Positions 1-4,295 of a stretch of 5,448 nucleotides of DNA are shown here, one piece after another. The notes under the pieces are model-generated. The model had not been told where the DNA came from, searched no databases, and saw only the letters and a program-made list of their open reading frames with translations. Every line of letters starts with the position of its first letter. Position 1 is the stretch's first letter. A program made the translations under genes and the position numbers. This DNA comes from VFMC01 sp031400715 (GTDB lineage Bacteria; Actinomycetota; Acidimicrobiia; Acidimicrobiales; Ilumatobacteraceae), in contig JANNQK010000035.1 of the NCBI GenBank assembly GCA_031400715.1, forward strand, positions 1 through 5,448, written 5' to 3'.

Positions 1-438
1 GACATCTTGCGGGAAGGACTCGACTACACCCGCCAACACCCGACCCCGTTGCAGGAGGCGAACATCGCCCATTCTGCGGCCGGGCTCGAAGCCGCTTATG
101 GTGACATCGACCAGGCGCTGGAGTTGTTCGCTGCGAGCATCGACTCGTTCCACCAAGCCGGTGACACCGTCAACCTGACACGGGTGTTCGCCAGTCTGGT
201 GATGTTCTTCGACCGGACTCAGCAACCAGAGATCGCCGCCACCCTCCACGGCGTCACCACCCACCACCCAGGCCTCGACCAGTACCCCAGGATTGCTGCT
301 GCGGTCGATCACCTCCGCGACACGCTCGACGCCGACACCTTCGACACCTGCACCCGCACCGGAGCAGCAATGACCACCACCGAAGCCGTCCACTACGCCC
401 ACCACCACCTCCAACTCACCCGCCAACAACCAACCTGA
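1..438 (+). CDS. C-terminal fragment of a TPR-like regulator or ATPase
   Basis: The reading frame is open from the first base and stops with TGA at 436-438, giving 145 residues of a gene that starts upstream of the window. The sequence is mostly helical, with TPR-like pairs: an alanine-rich helix around AHSAAGLEAAYGDIDQALEL, a second helix with FAASIDSFHQAGD, then LTRVFASLVMFFDR and PEIAATLHG. The end (AAAVDHLRDTL, then MTTTEAVHYA) resembles the C-termini of large actinobacterial signal-transduction ATPases (LuxR/AfsR-like or cyclase-linked), where a TPR array follows a nucleotide-binding domain. No DNA-binding or catalytic domain is in the visible part, so the function of the whole protein cannot be told. 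The TTG at 7-9 is an internal codon, not a start. The tail is rich in His, Gln and Thr. I am confident it is coding and less sure of the family. Confidence 0.75.
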   Translation, partial: DILREGLDYTRQHPTPLQEANIAHSAAGLEAAYGDIDQALELFAASIDSFHQAGDTVNLTRVFASLVMFFDRTQQPEIAATLHGVTTHHPGLDQYPRIAAAVDHLRDTLDADTFDTCTRTGAAMTTTEAVHYAHHHLQLTRQQPT

Positions 439-612
439 CCGCCCGCCCGTCTGCTCGGCACGGCATCGCCCCTCAAGAAACATTCCGTCCCGTTGAGGAC
501 CGGTATCTGAGACACCTTCCACACTGCCCCAGAACGCCGGGATAATGACCCTCGACAGTTCGACCTTCGGTTCGGCGGTGACCACGCCTGGTGACCAGCG
601 AGCCCTGCGGCG
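439..612. other. Non-coding stretch before int1
   Basis: No convincing gene is seen between the TPR-like fragment and the int1 leader. The only structures are a weak inverted repeat (CCTCAA at 471-476 against TTGAGG at 493-498, 16-base loop) that could be a poor terminator for the upstream gene, and a repeated GGTGACC with a small CTGGT/ACCAG stem near 578-600. Neither is followed by a T run. Confidence 0.5.
518..546 (+). promoter_or_regulatory. Possible sigma70-type promoter for int1
   Basis: TCCACA at 518-523 (4 of 6 to TTGACA) is separated by 17 bases from GATAAT at 541-546 (5 of 6 to TATAAT). This is the best-spaced housekeeping-like promoter upstream of int1 and would give a leader of roughly 110 bases. 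It is a consensus match only. The alternative is the TTGACG inside the conserved leader at 615-620, which has no good -10 partner. Confidence 0.3.
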
Positions 613-662
613 GGTTGACGGTGGGGTTTCGCTGAGGTCTTCCACAACTTTGGGAGGTCCTC
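613..662 (+). promoter_or_regulatory. Leader of int1, shared with int2, with its ribosome binding site
   Basis: The 50 bases before the int1 ATG align with the 51 bases before the int2 ATG (1976-2026). Shared blocks are GGTTGAC, TGAGG, TTCCAC and GGGAG, with one single-base indel; 24 of the first 33 bases match. The ribosome binding site GGGAGG (652-657) lies five bases before the ATG at 663. The shared TTGACG/TTGACA could be a -35 box, but the hexamer 17 bases later (TCTTCC in int1, GTTTCC in int2) is not a -10, so the block could equally be a regulatory or recombination site. It fixes the start codons of both genes. Confidence 0.6.
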
Positions 663-1568
663 ATGAATGGTGCTGGGATGTTCACGATCGAGGTCGCCGA
701 CAAGGCGAGCGATTTCGATGACGCACAGCTTGCGGCTGTTGCGTTCTTGGCCCGCTACAACGGTCGAACACTCGACGCGTACCGACATGATCTACGCGCG
801 TTCTTCACCTGGGCGACCGACGCCGGTGTCGCGGTCCTCAGCGCGACACGACCGCACATCGAGCTGTACCGGCATCACATGGAACAACGCGCACTGGCGG
901 CGTCAACGATCGACCGACGACTGTCGACGGTGTGCGGCTTCTACCGGTTCGCACACATCGACGGACGGATCACCTCGAACCCCGCTCAGTACGTGAGGCG
1001 ACCGACCGTTCATCCGAGCCCCGGGCGCGGACTGGACCGTAACGAGTTGGGCCGGTTCCTGTTCGCCGCAGAACGCGTCGACCGCCAACACGCCGCGCTC
1101 GCCGTGCTGCTCGGCTTGAACGGGTTACGGGTCAGCGAAGCCTGCGCGACCGACATCGACGACATCGGGTTCGATCGCGGACACCGCACCCTACGAATCG
1201 TCGGCAAAGGCAACAAGCCAGCCGTGATCCCGCTCGTGCCGCGCACCGGACGCACCATCGACCTTGCGGTCGGTGAACGACACCACGGCCCGATCCTGCT
1301 CCGCCGTGACGGCACCCGCCTCGACCGGCGCACCGCACACCGCTGGGTGCGTTCGATCGGCAAACGGGCCGGCCTCGACAACGTGCATCCGCACATGCTG
1401 CGAGCCGCGTTCATCATGGCCGCCCTCGACGCCGGCGTGCCGTTGCGAGACGTGCAACTCGCCGCCCGACACGCCGACCCTCGCACCACCACCATCTACG
1501 ACCGCCGTCGCGAGAACTTCGACCGACACGCCGCCTACGTCGTCGTCGCCTTCATCGCCGGCACATAG
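663..1568 (+). CDS. Tyrosine recombinase/integrase (int1), full length
   Basis: This 301-residue protein has the size and architecture of XerC/XerD-type site-specific recombinases, which cut and rejoin DNA through a 3'-phosphotyrosine intermediate. Residues about 20-110 form the SAM-like core-binding domain (RTLDAYRHDLRAFFTW, then STIDRRLSTVCGFYRFA). Residues about 125-295 form the catalytic domain. All six catalytic positions are visible: Arg156 (GLNGLRVSEAC), Lys182 (GKGNK), His244 and Arg247 (HPHMLRAAF), His270 (AARHADPRTT) and the nucleophile Tyr279 (TIYDRRREN). The usual HxLRHxFAT box reads HMLRAAFIMA, a variant I associate with actinobacterial integrases. The ATG at 663 is preceded by GGGAGG, and the leader matches that of int2. 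It has no partner gene in an operon. Its natural target cannot be told; it may act on the repeats and hairpins downstream. The recombinase assignment is secure; a specific Xer or phage role is not. Confidence 0.93.
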   Translation: MNGAGMFTIEVADKASDFDDAQLAAVAFLARYNGRTLDAYRHDLRAFFTWATDAGVAVLSATRPHIELYRHHMEQRALAASTIDRRLSTVCGFYRFAHIDGRITSNPAQYVRRPTVHPSPGRGLDRNELGRFLFAAERVDRQHAALAVLLGLNGLRVSEACATDIDDIGFDRGHRTLRIVGKGNKPAVIPLVPRTGRTIDLAVGERHHGPILLRRDGTRLDRRTAHRWVRSIGKRAGLDNVHPHMLRAAFIMAALDAGVPLRDVQLAARHADPRTTTIYDRRRENFDRHAAYVVVAFIAGT

Positions 1569-1690
1569 CCACCGCAGACACCCGCAGCGAGCATCGTGCC
1601 GGGGTCGGGAGTCCCAAGTCGCCGCAAGATGATCCTTTCGAGACTGCCGACCCGACCGCCGGTGGCCCCGCGCTCAGTGACCGACCTCCA

Positions 1691-1711
1691 AACCGCCGGA
1701 ACCCGGCCGTT
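1691..1711. repeat. Imperfect inverted repeat, possible int1 terminator or att arm
   Basis: The arms AACCGCCGG and CCGGCCGTT pair at eight of nine positions around a three-base loop. The right arm runs directly into the CGGCACTTATGC repeat. No T run follows, so this is at best a non-canonical terminator for int1; it could instead be an accessory arm of a recombination site. Confidence 0.45.
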
Positions 1712-1723
1712 CGGCACTTATGC
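1705..1723 (+). repeat. 19-bp direct repeat, left copy (candidate attachment or cassette site)
   Basis: GGCC, three bases, then CGGCACTTATGC. The same word is found at 3421-3439 with 17 of 19 positions identical; the last 12 bases are an exact match. The core GGCA-CTTA-TGCC (1713-1724) is itself a short inverted repeat, as expected for a tyrosine recombinase core site. It lies 136 bases after the int1 stop. Confidence 0.5.
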
Positions 1724-1767
1724 CACGCGCCCGCCGGTGCCGACGACCGCTTCGCAGCCGTCGTTAT

Positions 1768-1798
1768 GCGCTCCCGGAGATAGTGGGCCGGAGAGCGC
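1768..1798. repeat. Hairpin A of the intergenic array
   Basis: GCGCTCCCGG (1768-1777) pairs with CCGGAGAGCGC (1788-1798), giving a 10-bp stem with one bulged A (1792) and a 10-base loop. It is the first of four stem-loops, three of which (this one, B and D) contain the GCGCTC/GAGCGC pair in the stem. Confidence 0.6.
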
Positions 1799-1831
1799 CG
1801 AGCGGCAGATCTGGCTCTCGCACCGACGTGT

Positions 1832-1868
1832 TGTGCGCTGTGGAGCGCCCAGCGCTCCGTAGCGCACA
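1832..1868 (+). repeat. Hairpin B: 17-bp stem with three-base loop
   Basis: TGTGCGCT (1832-1839) pairs with AGCGCACA (1861-1868), and GGAGCGC (1842-1848) pairs with GCGCTCC (1852-1858) around a CCA loop. Between the two blocks, G1840-T1860 and T1841-G1859 would form two wobble pairs in plus-strand RNA or single-stranded DNA, making one continuous 17-bp stem. On the minus strand the same positions would be A-C mismatches. No T run follows, so it does not look like a standard terminator. Confidence 0.7.
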
Positions 1869-1878
1869 CGACATCTGG

Positions 1879-1892
1879 CCGACCGCGGTCGG
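1879..1892. repeat. Hairpin C: perfect 14-bp palindrome
   Basis: CCGACCGCGGTCGG is a perfect palindrome, ten bases after hairpin B. As double-stranded DNA it could be an operator for a dimeric protein; as a single strand it could fold into a short stem. Confidence 0.55.
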
Positions 1893-1902
1893 GGAGCGCC
1901 GA

Positions 1903-1928
1903 TTGCCCGCTCTGGCGGTCGAGCGCAA
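1903..1928. repeat. Hairpin D of the intergenic array
   Basis: CGCTC (1908-1912) pairs with GAGCG (1921-1925) around an eight-base loop. Three more pairs (TTG 1903-1905 with CAA 1926-1928) follow beyond a two-base bulge. It is the weakest of the four but shares the GAGCG stem word with A and B and lies ten bases after C. Confidence 0.4.
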
Positions 1929-1975
1929 GGCAACGGAGCGCACAGATCATCTCATCTGCACTGACACCTCCCGCC

Positions 1976-2026
1976 GGTTGACAGTCGGTGTCCCGTGAGG
2001 GTTTCCACGACCTTCGGGAGATTCTC
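1976..2026 (+). promoter_or_regulatory. Leader of int2, shared with int1, with its ribosome binding site
   Basis: Aligns with 613-662. It carries TTGACA (1978-1983, a perfect -35 word but without a recognisable -10 at 17 bases) and the ribosome binding site GGGAG (2016-2020), six bases before the ATG at 2027. Because the homology to int1 ends at this ATG, 2027 is preferred over the upstream in-frame GTG at 1988, which would lie inside the conserved leader. Confidence 0.6.
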
Positions 2027-2728
2027 ATGTCATCGGATCGGATCGGGCTCGATCACCTACTCGTTCAGCGGGAGGTGGACGAGACGGAGTTGGCGGCGGT
2101 GGCGTTCCTTGCGCGCTATAGCGGCCGGATCGGCTCGAACCCGGCACAGTACGTGCGACGCCCGAAGGTCCATCCGAACCAAGGCCACGGAATGGACCGC
2201 ACCGAACTCGGCCGGTTCCTGTTCACCGCCGAACAACTCGGCCACCAACGCGCCGCGCTCGCAGTACTGCTCGGCCTCAACGGGCTCCGTGAGAGCGAAG
2301 CATGCGAGACCGACATCGGCGACCTCGGCTTCGACCGCGGACACCGCACACTCCGGATCCTCGGCAAGGGCAACAAGCCCGCCGTGATCCCGCTCGTCCC
2401 ACGAACCGCCCGCACCGTGGATCTCGCGATCGGAGAACGGCGTGAAGGACCGATACTCCTGCGCCACGACGGGCAACGCCTCGACCGCCGCACCGCACAT
2501 CGGTGGGTGAGGTCGATCGGCAAAAGAGCCGGACTCGGACACGTGCATCCGCACATGCTGCGCGGCGCCTTCATCATGGCAGCGCTCGATGCGGGAGTAC
2601 CGCTACGAGACGTCCAACTCGCCGCCCGCCACGCTGATCCCCGCACGACCACGATCTACGACCGGCGACGAGAGAACTTCGACCGCCACGCCGCCTACGT
2701 CGTCGTCGCATTCGTCGCCGGAGCATGA
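2027..2728 (+). CDS. Shortened tyrosine recombinase (int2) lacking most of the core-binding domain
   Basis: This 233-residue protein is a paralogue of int1. From IGSNPAQYVRRP onward 199 residues align without gaps, with about 30 differences by my count (about 85% identity). Before that, about 33 residues align with the int1 N-terminus through LAAVAFLARY, and then 67 residues present in int1 (36-102, most of the core-binding domain) are missing in frame. The catalytic residues are all present: Arg88, Lys114, His176, Arg179, His202 and Tyr211. The residue after the catalytic Arg is Glu (LRESEAC) instead of Val. In the last 55 codons I count 22 synonymous against 3 amino-acid changes, so the catalytic domain evolved under purifying selection for at least part of its history. 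Without the core-binding domain it should grip DNA poorly alone; it could be a partner or regulator of int1, a minimal recombinase, or a decaying copy. Confidence 0.85.
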   Translation: MSSDRIGLDHLLVQREVDETELAAVAFLARYSGRIGSNPAQYVRRPKVHPNQGHGMDRTELGRFLFTAEQLGHQRAALAVLLGLNGLRESEACETDIGDLGFDRGHRTLRILGKGNKPAVIPLVPRTARTVDLAIGERREGPILLRHDGQRLDRRTAHRWVRSIGKRAGLGHVHPHMLRGAFIMAALDAGVPLRDVQLAARHADPRTTTIYDRRRENFDRHAAYVVVAFVAGA

Positions 2729-2766
2729 GTCCGAGTTGTCGGCGCCGAAACAGCGAGTGAGTGGCG

Positions 2767-3108
2767 TCAGGGAAGGTCGAGCAGAACTGCGATCGTCTTG
2801 CGGATCTGCGCCAACGCCGCGACACCAACGTTTCCCCGGACCTGGAGGATCCGACGCGGTGACACCGAGCGGACGTGCTGGCACTGCGCTGCGGACGTGG
2901 CACCCAAGCCGTTGGCGTCGTCGGGAGCAAGCACGATCTCGGAGTGAAACGGTCGGATTGTCGAGGTCAACGGCACGACGTGGATCACCGAAGGTGACGA
3001 GTCGAGGATGCGCTGAGCCGTCACCACCACCGCCGGGTGCCGGAAGCCCGCCTCGCGGCCCTCCGGAGCGCCGAAGTCGAGATCGACGACGTCACCCGAG
3101 GTCGGCAT
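2767..3108 (-). CDS. MazF/PemK-type endoribonuclease toxin
   Basis: This 113-residue protein has the MazF/PemK layout: GDVV at residues 5-8 opening the SH3-like barrel, REAGFRHPAVVV (18-29) with the conserved Arg23 before Pro, and VVPLTSTIR (44-52) with Thr48. Arg and Thr at these places are the catalytic pair of MazF-family sequence-specific mRNA interferases. SAAQCQHVRSV then RGNVGVAALAQIRKTIAVLLD matches the usual C-terminal half. The length is normal. The start is placed at 3108, where it overlaps the antitoxin stop by 17 bases; an in-frame ATG eight codons upstream (3132) is an alternative. Neither has a clear ribosome binding site, which fits translational coupling to the antitoxin. The gene ends 38 bases from the int2 stop, tail to tail. 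Its likely role is growth inhibition when the antitoxin is lost. Confidence 0.88.
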   Translation of the reverse strand: MPTSGDVVDLDFGAPEGREAGFRHPAVVVTAQRILDSSPSVIHVVPLTSTIRPFHSEIVLAPDDANGLGATSAAQCQHVRSVSPRRILQVRGNVGVAALAQIRKTIAVLLDLP

Positions 3109-3286
3109 CGAGCCAGAGCTCTTCGTCGGCATCGAGCGGCGACCGAAGATCCAGACCGATCCGATCCTGCCGAAGCGCGCGCACTGCCAGGGTCACGGTG
3201 TTGCCGACCGTCGTGTTCAACTCGGCGGCGAGCCGCTTCAAGTCCTCATGCGTCGAGACGTCAATCCGAACACTCGTACTCTGCAT
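3092..3286 (-). CDS. Ribbon-helix-helix (MazE-like) antitoxin
   Basis: This 64-residue protein starts MQSTSVRIDVSTHEDLKR. A short beta strand (SVRIDV), a helix (HEDLKRLAAEL) and a second helix (TVGNTVTLAVRALRQDR) form a ribbon-helix-helix DNA-binding domain. An acidic tail (LDADEELWLDADLG) is the likely toxin-binding segment. It lies directly upstream of the MazF-type toxin and overlaps it, the standard antitoxin-first order. The start at 3286 was chosen because a -10-like TATGCT lies seven bases upstream, the spacing of leaderless actinobacterial transcripts, and because the fold starts here; an ATG four codons earlier (3298) lies inside that -10 word. A 12-bp palindrome covers the start codon and may be the autoregulatory operator. 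Confidence 0.85.
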   Translation of the reverse strand: MQSTSVRIDVSTHEDLKRLAAELNTTVGNTVTLAVRALRQDRIGLDLRSPLDADEELWLDADLG

Positions 3287-3291
3287 GCAGA
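3280..3291. promoter_or_regulatory. 12-bp palindrome over the antitoxin start, candidate operator
   Basis: TCTGCATGCAGA is a perfect palindrome that includes the antitoxin ATG (3284-3286 on the minus strand) and lies just downstream of the proposed -10. Ribbon-helix-helix antitoxins commonly repress their own promoter from such sites. Operator function here is inferred from position and symmetry. Confidence 0.45.
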
Positions 3292-3293
3292 TC

Positions 3294-3299
3294 AGCATA
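3294..3299 (-). promoter_or_regulatory. -10-like element of a leaderless toxin-antitoxin promoter
   Basis: On the minus strand TATGCT (TAnnnT type) ends seven bases before the antitoxin ATG, so transcription would start at or next to the start codon. No convincing -35 is seen, and no ribosome binding site precedes the ATG, both consistent with a leaderless mRNA. Confidence 0.45.
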
Positions 3300-3420
3300 C
3301 AAGTCGGCGACCTTCGACGGACAGAACTGCCACCTACCGCCGGACTGATGACAACCGCGAGTTCGTTGATCCGGCCGTTGGCAACCGCGCTCCGCGGTCC
3401 ATGGGGTTTCGGCGCATCGT

Positions 3421-3439
3421 GGCCTTGCGGCACTTATGC
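3421..3439 (+). repeat. 19-bp direct repeat, right copy (candidate attachment or cassette site)
   Basis: GGCC, three bases, then CGGCACTTATGC, same orientation as 1705-1723 and differing at two positions. The two copies are 1,716 bp apart and enclose the hairpin block, int2 and the toxin-antitoxin module. Similarity beyond the 19 bases is weak. Confidence 0.5.
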
Positions 3440-3535
3440 GGGTGATCCACCTCCTGGACGATGGTCGCTGCGTTACAGATGCGGGTGTCATCCTGTGCGG
3501 CATCTCGGGTCGGCGGCCCTCTGTCTTCAGCTCCT

Positions 3536-4081
3536 TCACGGCTTCCGGCGGAACGCGAGATAGAGCCAGAAGCTGCCGATGAGGACCCCGGACCCGAACT
3601 CGGTAAAGAGCACCGCGAACACTCCGCCCACGGCGCCGAGGATAGCCGCCCAACGGGGGAGCAGACGCTGCTTGGTGCTCGTGACGCCAAGGGTGATCCA
3701 TCCGATGATTGCCAGAAGGTTCCCTGGAATGCCCACCACGACGAACCAATCTGGGTCGTCGCGAAGCGCGAATCCGGCAGCGACACCGAAGGCGACGAGC
3801 GCGTATCCGACGCTGATCATTCGGACGGCTCGTGTCGTTGCGACTCTGGCGTGTCGGGCAGATGAGAGGGCAACGATCGAACTCACGAGGTATGCGAAGA
3901 ACGCGACCTCGCGTGCGTTTCCACCAAATGTGTCGTAGTCGGCGGTCGGCTTGCTCGTCGACAGCGCGTGGTACACGGCGAGTCCGATGGCACAGGCTGC
4001 GACGACGGTCGCCGCTACCTTGCCGACCCCGTCCAACCCGTTCACGGCTGGTGCTTCCTCGATTGCTGTGTTGTTGGTCAT
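3536..4081 (-). CDS. Polytopic membrane protein of unknown function
   Basis: This 181-residue protein begins MTNNTAIEEAPAVNG. A short polar N-terminus is followed by about six hydrophobic segments, roughly 20-41, 57-75, 86-106, 111-133, 143-160 and 161-177, the last ending in a basic tail (FRRKP). The WFVVVGIPGNLLAIIGW segment with an embedded Gly-Asn and the polar loop STKQRLLPRW are its most distinctive parts; there is no signal peptidase site, enzyme motif or transporter signature that I recognise. The start at 4081 is well supported by GGAGG six bases upstream; the open frame continues 133 codons further upstream but that part is Arg/Pro-rich and not protein-like. It is transcribed divergently from the histidine kinase, so it may be a regulated target or accessory sensor of that system. 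Confidence 0.8.
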   Translation of the reverse strand: MTNNTAIEEAPAVNGLDGVGKVAATVVAACAIGLAVYHALSTSKPTADYDTFGGNAREVAFFAYLVSSIVALSSARHARVATTRAVRMISVGYALVAFGVAAGFALRDDPDWFVVVGIPGNLLAIIGWITLGVTSTKQRLLPRWAAILGAVGGVFAVLFTEFGSGVLIGSFWLYLAFRRKP

Positions 4082-4295
4082 TCCGGTCCTCCGAGTTCGT
4101 GGTCCTGCTGCGGACGTTTCGAGTATCGGATGCCGAAGTTCGCGACGCATCGGCGCTCGGGACGGTTCCGTTCGGCGCCGTCTCCGACGTTGGGGGGAAG
4201 GCCGGAGTGGGCGGCTCATCCCCCGGACTGAGGCGGTAGCCGGTCGCGAACGGTCATACTGAGGTCGATCGAATCGTCTGATTTCTGGGGGCCAC
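4082..4295. promoter_or_regulatory. Divergent control region between membrane protein and kinase genes
   Basis: These 214 bases must hold both promoters. A nine-base inverted pair, GTTCGCGAC at 4138-4146 and GTCGCGAAC at 4243-4251, places the same word in the same relation to each gene: reading toward each gene, GTCGCGAAC is followed by a -10-like CATACT (4255-4260, plus strand) or GATACT (minus strand, near 4124-4129). A small ACGG-TT-CCGT stem lies near 4162-4171. The kinase GTG is preceded by a G-rich ribosome-binding-like stretch, GGGGG (4287-4291). No good -35 boxes are seen, so activator-dependent promoters are plausible. Confidence 0.4.

Larger units (their letters stand above)
1569..2026. 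other. Non-coding region rich in inverted repeats between int1 and int2
   Basis: These 458 bases have no convincing coding sequence; open frames on both strands are short, Arg/Pro-rich and lack homology that I recognise. The block instead holds an imperfect inverted repeat (1691-1711), one copy of a 19-bp direct repeat (1705-1723), four hairpins (1768-1928) and the int2 leader (1976-2026). The word GAGCGC or its complement recurs in the stems and again at 1936-1941. Related 16-base words with AGCGCACA followed by CATCT appear at 1861-1876 and 1937-1952. The first 120 bases after int1 (1569-1690) show nothing I can name. Confidence 0.7.
3287..3535. other. Non-coding stretch between the toxin-antitoxin module and the membrane protein gene
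   Basis: I see no gene here. It holds the toxin-antitoxin promoter, a small stem (ACCGCG 3384-3389 with CGCGGT 3393-3398, loop CTC), the right copy of the 19-bp repeat (3421-3439) and ATGCGGGTG twice (3436-3444 and 3479-3487). No clear terminator for the minus-strand gene ending at 3536 is visible. Confidence 0.5.

Noticed and set aside
451..470. Third copy of the CGGCACTTATGC repeat upstream of int1 (TCGGCAC near 455)
   Set aside because: Only the first seven bases match and the rest diverge, which is expected by chance in high-GC DNA.
393..788. Minus-strand open frame across the int1 promoter region
   Set aside because: It overlaps the ends of two plus-strand genes, has no ribosome binding site that I can see and no recognisable protein features.
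1010..1495. Minus-strand open frames antisense to int1 (and the similar ones at 2057-2652 antisense to int2)
   Set aside because: Same frame relation in both paralogues is expected from shared coding sequence. The antisense products are Arg/Ser-rich shadows without domains.
1768..1944. CRISPR array
   Set aside because: The repeated words are short, irregularly spaced and occur in both orientations as stems; there are no uniform repeats and spacers.
1761..1945. Integron attC site or integron cassette array
   Set aside because: The hairpins lack the paired RYYYAAC and GTTRRRY core words, and int1 does not show the extra helix typical of integron integrases that I would expect.
1988..2026. GTG at 1988 as the start of int2
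   Set aside because: It lies inside the leader conserved with int1, and the ATG at 2027 has a ribosome binding site and aligns with the int1 start.
1552..2028. Open frames on both strands across the int1-int2 intergenic region as genes
   Set aside because: They run through the hairpins, have biased low-complexity composition and lack supported starts.
2027..2728. Calling int2 a plain pseudogene
   Set aside because: No frameshift or stop, complete catalytic set, own ribosome binding site and mostly silent divergence from int1. Loss of the core-binding domain leaves its activity open but does not by itself make it dead.
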